Assembly: GCA_964413825.1 (NCBI GenBank)
Contig: CAYPTS010000028.1
Span: 1-22,016 of the forward strand
Reading direction: 5' to 3'
Origin: JAFGKM01 sp964413825
GTDB lineage: Bacteria; Ratteibacteria; UBA8468; B48-G9; JAFGKM01
Length of the DNA stretch: 22,016 nt
Below are positions 14,269 to 21,146 of this stretch, piece by piece. The notes under the pieces are model-generated. The model was not told the origin of the DNA. It was given only the letters and a program-made list of their open reading frames with translations, and did not search any database. Made by a program: the position numbers and the translations under genes. Each line of letters starts with the position of its first letter. Position 1 is the first letter of the stretch.

Positions 14269-14627
14269 TACGTCATTGTTGTTCCTTTTATCTGGCTTAC
14301 CAGGTCGGAAAATCGTTCCGGTTGGCGGAACGCTATGTCTGCGAGAGTTTTTCTGTCGAGGTCTATTTTTTCTTTTTTAAGGCTGCATATAAACCTGCTG
14401 TAAGAGATGCCGTTTGCTTTGCATCCTGCGGCAATTCTGGTAATCCAGAGGTTTCGGAACACCCGTTTTTTATTCCGCCTGTCCCTGTATGCGTAGGTTA
14501 ACCCTTTCTCGGTAAATTCTTTTGCCCTGCGGTACAGTTTTGACCGTCCCTGCCGGTATCCTTTGGCTCTTTGCAGAACCTTCTTGCGTCGCTGCCTTGA
14601 TGCTGGCGAATTTTTTGTTCTCGGCAT
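14268..14627 (-). CDS. rplT: Ribosomal protein bL20
   Basis: The 119-residue basic protein begins MPRTKNSPASRQRRKKVLQ and contains the typical YAYRDRRNKKR and FRNLWITRIAAGCK segments of bL20, an early 23S rRNA-binding assembly protein. AAGGAG precedes the ATG. L20 is known in other bacteria to repress its own operon through infC or rpmI leader structures. The 77-bp gap after rpmI, with an AT-rich imperfect palindrome near 14661-14684, could contribute to such control, though this is not shown. It is coupled to the diguanylate cyclase downstream. Confidence 0.98.
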   Translation of the reverse strand: MPRTKNSPASRQRRKKVLQRAKGYRQGRSKLYRRAKEFTEKGLTYAYRDRRNKKRVFRNLWITRIAAGCKANGISYSRFICSLKKEKIDLDRKTLADIAFRQPERFSDLVSQIKGTTMT

Positions 14628-14704
14628 TGTTTATTCTCCTTACCTTGTGTCTGAGCGTACAGCGATTAGTTTTTTAAACTTTTTACTAACCACCTTGCTC
14701 TTCT

Positions 14705-14902
14705 TTATTTATACGGCAGCAGTTTTTTAATTCTCTTGCTGTCCCCTTTGCTTAATACTGCGGCGGTTTTAATTCTCCGCTTTCTTTTGGAATTTTTTCC
14801 GGACAGCAGATGTCCTCCTCCTGCGCCGTAATGCATTACCTTGCCGGTTCCCGTTATCTTAAATCTTTTTGCTGCGGCCTTCTTTGTTTTTAACTTTGGC
14901 AT
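14705..14902 (-). CDS. rpmI: Ribosomal protein bL35
   Basis: The 65-residue, highly basic protein starts MPKLKTKKAAAKRFKITGTGK and has the HLLSGKNSKRKR segment diagnostic of bL35. AAGGAAG provides a ribosome site. It begins 13 bp after infC and precedes rplT, the canonical infC-rpmI-rplT order. Confidence 0.98.
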   Translation of the reverse strand: MPKLKTKKAAAKRFKITGTGKVMHYGAGGGHLLSGKNSKRKRRIKTAAVLSKGDSKRIKKLLPYK

Positions 14903-14915
14903 TTTAACTTCCTTG

Positions 14916-15452
14916 TCATAGCGGTAGAAACGTTACGTTCAGTCTCGGCCCTTCCATTTTTGGCGGCCGTTCTATTTTTCCGATGCTGGCCAGTTCTTTC
15001 GTCAGTCTTTCAAGAAACTGGTAGCCTCGTTCCTTGTGAAGAATCTCCCTTCCCTTGTAAAAAATCGTTACCTTTACCCGGTGCCCTTCCTTCAGGAAAT
15101 CTTCAACGTGCTGTTTTTTAAACTTATAGTCATGCTCGCTTGTTTCGGGAGTGAACCGAATCTCTTTTATCTGGGTAACCTTCTGCTTCTTTTTGACTTC
15201 TTTTTCTTTCTTCTTCTGTTCGTAAAGGAACTTTTTCAGGTCCATTACGCGGCATACCGGCGGAGATGCGTTCGGGACTATCTCCACCAGGTCAAGGTCC
15301 TGCTCCCTGGCCTTCTGCAGGGCGTCTTTTTTATCTACAACCCCGTACTGCTCTCCTTCGTTTCCTATCAGGCGGACCTGAGGGGCCTTTATCTGAAAAT
15401 TAAACCTGTATCTGCTCCTGGTGTCCGGCAACCTATTTCTTTGGTAATAAAT
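14916..15452 (-). CDS. infC: Translation initiation factor IF-3 (ATT start)
   Basis: IF-3 binds the 30S subunit and monitors start-codon choice. Both domains are present: the N-terminal APQVRLIGNEGEQYGVV region, a lysine-rich linker, and the C-terminal KEIRFTPETSEHDYKFK region. I place the start at an ATT (15452-15450), in-frame and seven codons before a TTG at 15431. AAGGAG (15465-15460) stands exactly seven bases before the ATT, while the TTG has no spaced ribosome site. Use of AUU at infC is an established autoregulatory device, because IF-3 discriminates against such starts. The protein would be 178 residues. The 5' leader contains a palindromic repeat and begins at a promoter inside the thrS end. 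Confidence 0.96.
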   Translation of the reverse strand: MYYQRNRLPDTRSRYRFNFQIKAPQVRLIGNEGEQYGVVDKKDALQKAREQDLDLVEIVPNASPPVCRVMDLKKFLYEQKKKEKEVKKKQKVTQIKEIRFTPETSEHDYKFKKQHVEDFLKEGHRVKVTIFYKGREILHKERGYQFLERLTKELASIGKIERPPKMEGPRLNVTFLPL

Positions 15453-15484
15453 ATATACGCTCCTTTACCCCGAACCGACGCCTT

Positions 15485-15561
15485 TTGTCGTTGCGAGCGT
15501 TTTTTGCGCGGCAATCTCAACCTTATTCATAGATTGCTTCGGCTTCGCCTCGCAATGACAA
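15485..15561. repeat. Palindromic dispersed repeat (GTCATTGCGAG type) in the infC leader
   Basis: TTGTCGTTGCGAGCG (15485-15499) with GGCAATCT (15510-15517) forms the left arm. AGATTGC (15531-15537) with CGCCTCGCAATGACAA (15546-15561) forms the right. The core GTCATTGCGAGGCGAAGC..GCAATCT is a sequence type I recognise as a widespread intergenic repeat in several bacterial groups. It would fold as a long stem-loop in the infC leader RNA. Related AGATTGC/GCAATCT pieces recur at 17449-17474, downstream of tRNA-Asp. Confidence 0.75.
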
Positions 15562-15586
15562 GTGCAGTGAGGGGTTATTATTTGAT

Positions 15587-15615
15587 ATTATATAACAAAA
15601 AATCAGCTGTGTCCA
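15587..15615 (-). promoter_or_regulatory. Promoter for infC-rpmI-rplT-GGDEF inside the thrS 3' end
   Basis: On the - strand TGGACA (15615-15610), a 17-bp spacer and a perfect TATAAT (15592-15587) are seen. The -35 lies in the last codons of thrS. The transcript would start near 15580 and carry a leader of about 130 nt containing the palindromic repeat before the ATT start. Confidence 0.7.
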
Positions 15616-17330
15616 ATGTTCTTCAACATCTTCACAAGTTCTTCAATCTTGATACTTCCAGTTATCCCTTCTTTGTGTTTTCTCAGGGAAACCGCCTGCT
15701 GCTCTTCTTCCCTGTCCCCGACTATAAGCATGAACGGCACCTTTTCTTCCTCTGCATCGCGTATTTTCCTGTTGATTTTTTCGTTTCTCAAATCAATCTG
15801 CACCCGGAAATCTTTTTCAATTACGGTTTTAACCTGCCGGGCGTAGGTCAGGTGTCTGTCGCTTATCGGCAGTATCCGCAATTGTTCCGGCGCAAGCCAG
15901 AAAGGAAAATTACCTTTGTAATGCTCAATTAAAATGCCTATGAACCTTTCTATTGACCCGAATATCGCCCTATGTATCATCGTGGGCGTCTTGAACCCGC
16001 CGTCCTCGCCGGTGTATTTCACGTCAAACCGTTGCGGGATGTTGAAATCCACCTGTATCGTCGAACACTGCCATTCCCTGTTCAGGCAGTCTTTCACCTT
16101 GATGTCTATTTTAGGCCCGTAAAAAACCCCTTCTCCCGGGTCGACTTCGTACGCGATGTTTTTCTTTTTCAGCGCATTTGAAAGAGCGGTTGTCGCCTTT
16201 TCCCAGTTTTCCGGTGTGCCCACGTGCTTTTCCGGTCTGGTGGACAGGAAAACCTTATAGTCGGAAAACCCGAAACTGCCGAGGAAAAAACAGGTCAGGT
16301 CAAGCACTTTTACGACTTCTTCCTCTGTCTGTTCTTCAGTGCAGAATATGTGCGCATCGTCCTGTGTGAATCCGCGTACCCGCAAAAGTCCGTGCAGTAC
16401 GCCTTGTTTCTCGTATCTGTACACCGTTCCGAGTTCCGCCCACCTTATGGGCAGGTCCCTGTAACTTTTCAAACTATTGTTGTATATCAGTATGTGGAAC
16501 GGGCAGTTCATCGGTTTTAACTGGAATTTTTTGTTGTCCATGTCCATCGGTGCAAACATGTTTTCCTTATAAAACCCCGTATGTCCGGACTTATCCCAGA
16601 GCGCAAGGTCGGCTATGTGGGGCGTGCAGACAAGCTGGTACCCGCTTTTCAGGTGGATGTCCTTCCAGAAATCTTCGATTATTTTCCGCACAAGGGCGCC
16701 CTTCGGATGCCAGTAGACAAGCCCGGAACCGAATTCGGGATGGATGCTGAACAGGTCGAGTTTCGCACCGAGCGTTCTGTGGTCCCTTTCTTTTGCCTCC
16801 TCTATGAATTTCAGGTAGTCGTAAAGTTCCTGTTTCACCGGAAAGGAGATGCCGTAAATTCTCTGCATACTCTCCCTTTTTTCATCGCCTCTCCAGTAAG
16901 AGGCGGCGGTGCTCAGGAGTTTAAAATGTTTAACCTCTCCCGTAGAGGAAAGATGAGGCCCTTCGCAAAGGTCGGTAAAGTCGCCCTGCCTGTAAAATGT
17001 TATTTGCCCGTCCTTCAGAGATTCCAGTATCTCAAGTTTAAAGGGTTCGTTTTTCAGAAACTCGCGGGCTTCGTCTTTGCTTTTTGTGAGAAGTTCGACG
17101 GGAGCGTTTTCCCTTATAACCTTCTCCATCTCCTTTTCGATTTTTTTCAGGTCTTCGGGAGTGAACGGCTCTTCCCTGTAAAAGTCGTAATAAAAGCCTT
17201 TTTCTATGGCGGGGCCCGTTCCCAGTTTCACTTCGGGGAAAAGGTTTTTCACCGCATGTGCGAGGATATGCGAGGACGTGTGCCAGTATCGTTCAAAATA
17301 ATCTTTCGCTTCCTGTTCTTTCTTGTCCAT
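15603..17330 (-). CDS. thrS: Threonyl-tRNA synthetase lacking the TGS domain
   Basis: ThrRS charges tRNA-Thr and edits mis-attached serine. The 575 residues begin directly with the editing domain: His17 and His21 in HTSSH, and Cys122/His126 in TDLCEGPHL. The class II core follows with zinc ligands Cys276 and His327, motif 2 in RWAELGTVYRYEKQG, and the HRAIFGSIERF motif 3 region, then an anticodon-binding domain. Full-length bacterial enzymes have about 640 residues with an N-terminal TGS domain, absent here. A TGA two codons before the ATG closes the frame, and tRNA-Asp lies shortly upstream, so this is a natural short form of a kind known in several lineages. The ribosome site is poor. infC follows, as in many thrS-infC operons. 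Confidence 0.96.
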   Translation of the reverse strand: MDKKEQEAKDYFERYWHTSSHILAHAVKNLFPEVKLGTGPAIEKGFYYDFYREEPFTPEDLKKIEKEMEKVIRENAPVELLTKSKDEAREFLKNEPFKLEILESLKDGQITFYRQGDFTDLCEGPHLSSTGEVKHFKLLSTAASYWRGDEKRESMQRIYGISFPVKQELYDYLKFIEEAKERDHRTLGAKLDLFSIHPEFGSGLVYWHPKGALVRKIIEDFWKDIHLKSGYQLVCTPHIADLALWDKSGHTGFYKENMFAPMDMDNKKFQLKPMNCPFHILIYNNSLKSYRDLPIRWAELGTVYRYEKQGVLHGLLRVRGFTQDDAHIFCTEEQTEEEVVKVLDLTCFFLGSFGFSDYKVFLSTRPEKHVGTPENWEKATTALSNALKKKNIAYEVDPGEGVFYGPKIDIKVKDCLNREWQCSTIQVDFNIPQRFDVKYTGEDGGFKTPTMIHRAIFGSIERFIGILIEHYKGNFPFWLAPEQLRILPISDRHLTYARQVKTVIEKDFRVQIDLRNEKINRKIRDAEEEKVPFMLIVGDREEEQQAVSLRKHKEGITGSIKIEELVKMLKNIGHS

Positions 17331-17357
17331 TCTTCAGTTGTTTCTCTTGTTTGTCGG

Positions 17358-17535
17358 TTCGAATCCCTATCAAGGAAGATTGCGAAGCGGGGCGGACGGG
17401 ATTCGGCGCCTCTCGCCTCCCGAAACGGCTCGGGTCGGCCACCCGCTGAGATTGCTTCTTCTCGTCGCAATCTCTTACTTCGCTCCCTTCGAATCCCTAT
17501 CAAGGAAGATTGCGAAGCGGGGCGGACGGGATTCG
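17358..17535. repeat. 48-bp direct repeat, 130-bp period, including the tRNA-Asp 3' end
   Basis: The block starting TTCGAATCCCTATCAAGG and ending GACGGGATTCG occurs identically at 17358-17405 and 17488-17535. The right copy includes the last 18 positions of tRNA-Asp. The left copy therefore repeats the tRNA 3' end downstream of the gene. The 82 bp between copies carry AGATTGC..GCAATCT palindrome pieces. No protein gene is seen in 17331-17517. Confidence 0.85.
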
Positions 17536-17591
17536 AACCCGCGACTTCCAGATCGACAGTCTGGCATTCTAGGCCGCTGAACTACCGCCCC
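17518..17591 (-). tRNA. tRNA-Asp (anticodon GTC)
   Basis: A 74-nt cloverleaf reads on the - strand. The acceptor GGGGCGG/CCGCCCC has discriminator G, as expected for Asp. The anticodon stem CCAGA/TCTGG has loop CTGTCGA, giving GTC. The T arm is GCGGG-TTCGAAT-CCCGT. CCA is not encoded. A good promoter lies just upstream, and part of its 3' end is duplicated 130 bp downstream. Confidence 0.95.
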
Positions 17592-17611
17592 GTAAATTCC
17601 GATAAGCAAAT

Positions 17612-17640
17612 ATTGTACCTTCAATGGGCGCAACCGTCAA
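17612..17640 (-). promoter_or_regulatory. Promoter of tRNA-Asp
   Basis: On the - strand TTGACG (17640-17635), a 17-bp spacer and TACAAT (17617-17612) precede the tRNA. The start point would be about 14 nt before the mature 5' end at 17591. Confidence 0.8.
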
Positions 17641-17657
17641 TTATCCGTTAAATTCTA

Positions 17658-17709
17658 CCACTGATCCGCAGAAAAGAGAAATCTTTTTTCGTCTCGGATA
17701 TTGCAGTGG
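17658..17709. terminator. Interrupted inverted repeat, possible terminator after the antitoxin gene
   Basis: CCACTG (17658-17663) pairs with CAGTGG (17704-17709), and an inner hairpin AAAAGA-GAAA-TCTTTT is at 17672-17687 with a short T run. It lies between the CopG-type gene and the tRNA-Asp promoter, which suits a transcription end, but G/C content in the inner stem is low. A separate perfect palindrome, CCTGCCGGCAGG, lies nearby at about 17726-17737. Confidence 0.35.
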
Positions 17710-17746
17710 TTTCAATATAGAGACCTGCCGGCAGGAGATAGGGCAT

Positions 17747-18019
17747 TTAATGTTTGTATGCGGCAAGTTTTTCCCTGACTTTTTCGGACAAAAGCGTTTT
17801 CAGCAGGGACTGGTAAGGAACGCCCTGCTGGTTGGCAAGAAACTTCAGGTCTTCAATCAAAAACTCAGGCATCCGCAGTGATATTGCCTTCTCGGAAGGT
17901 CTCAATTCTGAAAAACGGACCCGTTTACCCTTCGCCCAGTCTATGTAATCTGTTGAACTGCGGTCCGCCCAGAACTCTCTCTCATCGTCTTCGTTTTTAA
18001 ACTTCGGTATTTTTTTCAT
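17747..18019 (-). CDS. CopG-family (ribbon-helix-helix) antitoxin, orphan
   Basis: The 90-residue protein has the layout of the CopG antitoxin family that pairs with BrnT- or RelE-like toxins. It shows an N-terminal KIPKFKNEDDEREFWADRSS segment, then STDYIDWAKGKRV, then a ribbon-helix-helix (KAISLRMPEFLIEDLKFLAN, then PYQSLLKTLL). Such proteins neutralise the toxin and repress their own promoter. No toxin gene is next to it: 68 bp separate it from comEC upstream and only tRNA-Asp lies downstream. It may be a solitary regulator or the remnant of a lost toxin-antitoxin pair. No ribosome site is seen; the mRNA may be leaderless. Confidence 0.85.
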   Translation of the reverse strand: MKKIPKFKNEDDEREFWADRSSTDYIDWAKGKRVRFSELRPSEKAISLRMPEFLIEDLKFLANQQGVPYQSLLKTLLSEKVREKLAAYKH

Positions 18020-18030
18020 AGAAATATTTT

Positions 18031-18036
18031 ATTATA
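18031..18036 (-). promoter_or_regulatory. -10 element close to the antitoxin start
   Basis: A perfect TATAAT on the - strand (18036-18031) stands 11 bases before the ATG. No convincing -35 is at the right distance. It would give an mRNA with a leader of about 5 nt. Confidence 0.4.
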
Positions 18037-18087
18037 TTTGGTGTGATTGTAAAAATCTTTATTAAGATATTGAGAGGTAGAGAGGTG

Positions 18088-20280
18088 CTATTGGTAGAAA
18101 CGGGACAAGCGGAAGGGGGCGGGGGAGAAATCCATCCTGAGAGCGCCGTCGTTCAGGTAAAAGGTTTTGATGCGCGGGGACGGCAGGTTTGAGAATTTTT
18201 TATAGTTTCGGGGAACGATAAGATAAAGATAATCAATCGTTTCAAGGTTTTTCCTTGTTTTCGCGTTTGCCCTGATGTCGTAGATGCAGGCGGCGGCAAA
18301 TTTCCTGCCGCGGATTTTTTCCGACACTGCTTCCCCGATATGCGGGGCAAACAGGATGGCTGTATTGCCGTTCTTCAGGATATAGCATAACATGCCTTTC
18401 TCGCCGCCGAGCGCTTCCACCTCCAGCCCGTCTGTGGAAAACTTCCGTCCGTCCGGCAGGAAATCGAACAGCCGTATTTCCGCCGCTTTTTGGAGTCCTT
18501 TCAGCGTTCCTATGTTGTTGTATGCCGATACCGTATAAAACAGTCTATCGATATTTTTAATCCGTTCCTTTTTCAGTATCGGGATTACCGCGTTTTCAAT
18601 GTCCGGTTTTTTGTAGTGTCCGGCAAGGAATGCGGCGGATGTGTTGTTGCCGGAGACGTACAGGGCGGAGGGCCTGCTCAGAGAAAGAAAATAGAGTCTG
18701 TCCGTCCCGGGTTTGCGCAGGCGCATCTCTGCGGCGCCGAACAGAAGGGAACCGGCCGCAACTGCGGCAAGCAAGAGAGTTGCGGTTTTTTTCCGCGGAG
18801 CGTAAAAGGCAAGAAAGACTGTGCCGTAAAACGCCGGCAGAAACCACGGGGGAGCGGGAAAGTTCAGGGCAAAGGGTGCCGCCTGTGCCGCGGATGCGAT
18901 GCCGCGCAAAAAGCCGGTCAGAAGGTATTGCAGGGGGATGCAGAGAAAAGGAAAAAGAAAAAATACCAGCGCAGATATGAGCAGAAGCCCTGTGAACGGC
19001 AGAAACAGGAAGTTGTTGACAAGTCCCGCAGGATAGAAAACGCCGAAGTGGTAAACCAGCAGAGGGAATACCGCGGCCTGCGCCGCTAAACTACTGAATG
19101 CCAGTCCATGGAAAAAGTTCCTGTTTAAAAGGTTGAACCGCCTGCATGCAAGTATGATGCCTGCGGTTGCAACGAAGGACAGCTGGAAAGAGGCGTCGAA
19201 AAGACTATACGGGTTGAGCAGCAGCATTAAAACGGCCGCGGCCATAATGGAATTGATTCCGTCGATGTCGCGCTCTACAATCTCGCCGGCGTTAAAAAAC
19301 GAAAGCATCAGAACCGCCCTGACGATGGGGGTTCTAAAGCCGGTCATTCCTGCATAAAACCACATGAACAGGAGAGAAAATAACGGGAAGAATTTCGGAT
19401 AGCTGTTATTTATTCCCGCAAACGGGATGAATATTATTTTCAAAAACAGCAGAATAAATGCGATGTGCAGGCCGGAGATGACCAGCAGGTGGTATGTCCC
19501 GCTTCTTGTCCCCGCTTCCCGCAGGAAATCCGGGATTTTTTCTTTGCCCAGAGTTATGGTCTCAAGGAGTGCCCCTTCTTCCGGGAAATACAAGAAACAG
19601 CGTTCTATCTTTCCGGCGAGCATGCTCCGCGTTTTGCGCGGCAGTCCGGACAGGGCGCAACGGCTTCCGGGATGCGCCAGCAGTTCGTCCGCTTTGCCTT
19701 CGAGGTATATCCCCCGCCTCCGCATGAAGATGCGATAGTCGAACGTGTAAGGATTTTTTGGCGGGGGAATTTGTTTCAGAGACAGGTTTTTCAGCGTTAA
19801 TCTGGTCCCCGTGGCAAATGCGGAATACTGCCTGCTGTTTGTTTTCAGCAGAATTTTTCCGGAAGTTTTCAACCTTCCGCCGCTTCTCGCCGCGACGCTT
19901 TCCATTCTTACGACGTAAGCGGTTGAAAACGTATCCGGTTTTGCCGAGAGAATCCTTCCTTCCGCTTCCGTAAGCATGTCCCCCTCACCTTTTATCCCTC
20001 TCTCCGTTGGGAAGAGGGAAGGGTAAGGGGGTGATGAATTTTGTGACGGGTACACAATATTTATTATGTGGTTTGCCGGTATGCGGGAGTGCATGTGGGA
20101 GATTGACGCTCCCGCCAGAAGGAAAACGGTGAAAAACCATACTTTTTTGTTGTCCAGAAGCAGGAGGAAAGAAGAAAGGAGGATGATAACGAACACTGCG
20201 GGCGGACAGTTGTTATACCGCAGGGATATGCCTGCAACAAGTCCCGCGAGGGAAAGGAAAAGTTTGTTTTCCTGGCGCAT
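18088..20280 (-). CDS. comEC: ComEC/Rec2-type DNA uptake channel with degenerate C-terminal domain
   Basis: ComEC forms the inner-membrane channel for single-stranded DNA in natural transformation. Domains in order: N-terminal membrane segments; the DUF4131 soluble part with NPYTFDYRIFMRRRGI; the competence membrane domain with HLLVISGLHIAF (264-275), TPIVRAVLML and LFDASFQLSFVATAGI; and a C-terminal metallo-beta-lactamase-like region. In that region the usual THxHxDH motif is replaced by TVSAYNN (583-589), so the metal site is absent. Residues about 83-101 (SPPYPSLFPTERGIKGEGD) come from a palindromic repeat in-frame. Length is 730 residues. The start overlaps the dapF stop by one base (TAATG), so translation is probably coupled. 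Confidence 0.93.
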   Translation of the reverse strand: MRQENKLFLSLAGLVAGISLRYNNCPPAVFVIILLSSFLLLLDNKKVWFFTVFLLAGASISHMHSRIPANHIINIVYPSQNSSPPYPSLFPTERGIKGEGDMLTEAEGRILSAKPDTFSTAYVVRMESVAARSGGRLKTSGKILLKTNSRQYSAFATGTRLTLKNLSLKQIPPPKNPYTFDYRIFMRRRGIYLEGKADELLAHPGSRCALSGLPRKTRSMLAGKIERCFLYFPEEGALLETITLGKEKIPDFLREAGTRSGTYHLLVISGLHIAFILLFLKIIFIPFAGINNSYPKFFPLFSLLFMWFYAGMTGFRTPIVRAVLMLSFFNAGEIVERDIDGINSIMAAAVLMLLLNPYSLFDASFQLSFVATAGIILACRRFNLLNRNFFHGLAFSSLAAQAAVFPLLVYHFGVFYPAGLVNNFLFLPFTGLLLISALVFFLFPFLCIPLQYLLTGFLRGIASAAQAAPFALNFPAPPWFLPAFYGTVFLAFYAPRKKTATLLLAAVAAGSLLFGAAEMRLRKPGTDRLYFLSLSRPSALYVSGNNTSAAFLAGHYKKPDIENAVIPILKKERIKNIDRLFYTVSAYNNIGTLKGLQKAAEIRLFDFLPDGRKFSTDGLEVEALGGEKGMLCYILKNGNTAILFAPHIGEAVSEKIRGRKFAAACIYDIRANAKTRKNLETIDYLYLIVPRNYKKFSNLPSPRIKTFYLNDGALRMDFSPAPFRLSRFYQ
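19981..20031 (-). repeat. Palindromic repeat inserted in-frame in comEC
   Basis: CCCCTCACC..ATCCCTCTCTCC is followed by an inverted counterpart GGGAAGAGGGAAGGGTAAGGGG. It is the same family as the folC copy (11230-11268) and about 12 bp longer. Translation in comEC gives PTERGIKGEGD, which lines up with LGERGRVRGKRD in FolC. Confidence 0.7.
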
Positions 20281-21074
20281 TATTTACCGAGCCATTCTCC
20301 CTTGAAAATCATTCCGACTCTGCCTTCAAGATAGATTTTTGACAGGTCGGTATCAAAGTATACGGTCAGCGTTTCTCCCGAACGGGCAAGCACCTTTACC
20401 GGCGGAGAGGTTTTTTGCAGGAGAAAACTCACTATGGCTCCGGCGACACTGCCGGTACCGCAGGAAAGCGTTTCCCCTTCAACCCCTCTCTCGTATGTCC
20501 GTATCTTTACGGCGTGCCTGTTGACCGCCTGTATCCAGTCGACGTTGGTTCCCTTCGGTTTGAAGATTGCATGGTAGCGTATTGCAGGACCGATGGTTTC
20601 AAGGTCGACGGCGTCTATGTCGTCTGTCAGTATGACGGCGTGAGGAACCCCCGTGTTCAGAAAATGTCCGGTTATAACCTTACCGCCTGCGGGGATTTTC
20701 AGGTTGAGCCGGGGCTTTCCCGTAACGTTTAACTGGGCTTTAACGGTACTGCCCGACACCTCTCCTTCCAGTATGCCGGCCATCGTTTCAACAAACATCT
20801 TTTTCTTGTGCACGATACCGGTTTCGACGGCGAAACGAAGGATGCACCTCAACCCGTTGCCGCACATCTCGGCTTCGCTTCCGTCGGGATTAAAAATCCT
20901 CATGCGGAAGTCCGCCTTTGTTGATTTTTCAAGGAGAAGCAGTCCGTCGGCGCCTATTCCGAACTTCCTGTCGCACAGCCGTACCGCGTATGGTTTCCTT
21001 TGCGTAATAGCCGTTTTTCTGTTGTCTATTACAACGAAGTCATTCCCCGAACCTGTCATTTTAATCAAATCCAT
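20280..21074 (-). CDS. dapF: Diaminopimelate epimerase
   Basis: DapF interconverts LL- and meso-diaminopimelate for lysine and peptidoglycan. Starting at the ATG at 21074 the protein has 264 residues. It opens with MDLIKMTGSGNDFVVID, has the first catalytic cysteine in EMCGNGLRC and the second in LSCGTGSVA, and shows the GADGLLLLE and YERGVEGETL segments. An in-frame TTG at 21113 would add 13 residues, but that TTGACA is the -35 of its promoter, so I reject it. The ATG is only nine bases from the -10 and has no ribosome site at the right distance, indicating a leaderless mRNA. comEC follows with a one-base overlap. Confidence 0.96.
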   Translation of the reverse strand: MDLIKMTGSGNDFVVIDNRKTAITQRKPYAVRLCDRKFGIGADGLLLLEKSTKADFRMRIFNPDGSEAEMCGNGLRCILRFAVETGIVHKKKMFVETMAGILEGEVSGSTVKAQLNVTGKPRLNLKIPAGGKVITGHFLNTGVPHAVILTDDIDAVDLETIGPAIRYHAIFKPKGTNVDWIQAVNRHAVKIRTYERGVEGETLSCGTGSVAGAIVSFLLQKTSPPVKVLARSGETLTVYFDTDLSKIYLEGRVGMIFKGEWLGK

Positions 21075-21083
21075 AATATTGAG

Positions 21084-21113
21084 AGTATATATCCTCCCGC
21101 CGGAGTTTGTCAA
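21084..21113 (-). promoter_or_regulatory. dapF-comEC promoter (divergent, leaderless type)
   Basis: On the - strand TTGACA (21113-21108), an 18-bp spacer and TATACT (21089-21084) end nine bases before the dapF ATG. The -35 overlaps the -35 of the divergent + strand promoter. Confidence 0.8.
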
Positions 21114-21135
21114 AACAGACCTTTTGCGGTAAACT
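21107..21135 (+). promoter_or_regulatory. Divergent promoter of the 83-residue gene and plsC
   Basis: TTGTCA (21107-21112), a 17-bp spacer and TAAACT (21130-21135) lie 11 bases before the ATG at 21147. No ribosome site is visible, so a short-leader or leaderless mRNA is likely. The TTTTGACAAA core serves both strands. Confidence 0.65.
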
Positions 21136-21146
21136 AAAACCCTAAA

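Noticed and set aside
15036..15932. 298-codon + strand open frame across infC and thrS ends
   Set aside because: It is antisense to two conserved genes and to the infC promoter and repeat; the translation looks like shadow sequence.
15603..17330. thrS truncated by the neighbouring repeats
   Set aside because: The frame is closed by a TGA two codons before the ATG, the editing domain is complete, and TGS-less ThrRS forms are known in other lineages.
17358..17535. Integrated mobile element bounded by att sites at tRNA-Asp
   Set aside because: Only 82 bp lie between the repeats and no integrase or cargo gene is present in the window. It is kept as a duplication or scar.
16581..17651. Long open frame (356 codons) on the + strand opposite thrS
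   Set aside because: It is antisense to the strongly conserved ThrRS and runs through tRNA-Asp and repeats. Its translation shows no recognisable motifs.
21075..21113. TTG start adding 13 residues to DapF
   Set aside because: The TTG is part of the TTGACA -35 element of the gene's own promoter; MDLIKMTGSGNDF is the usual family start.
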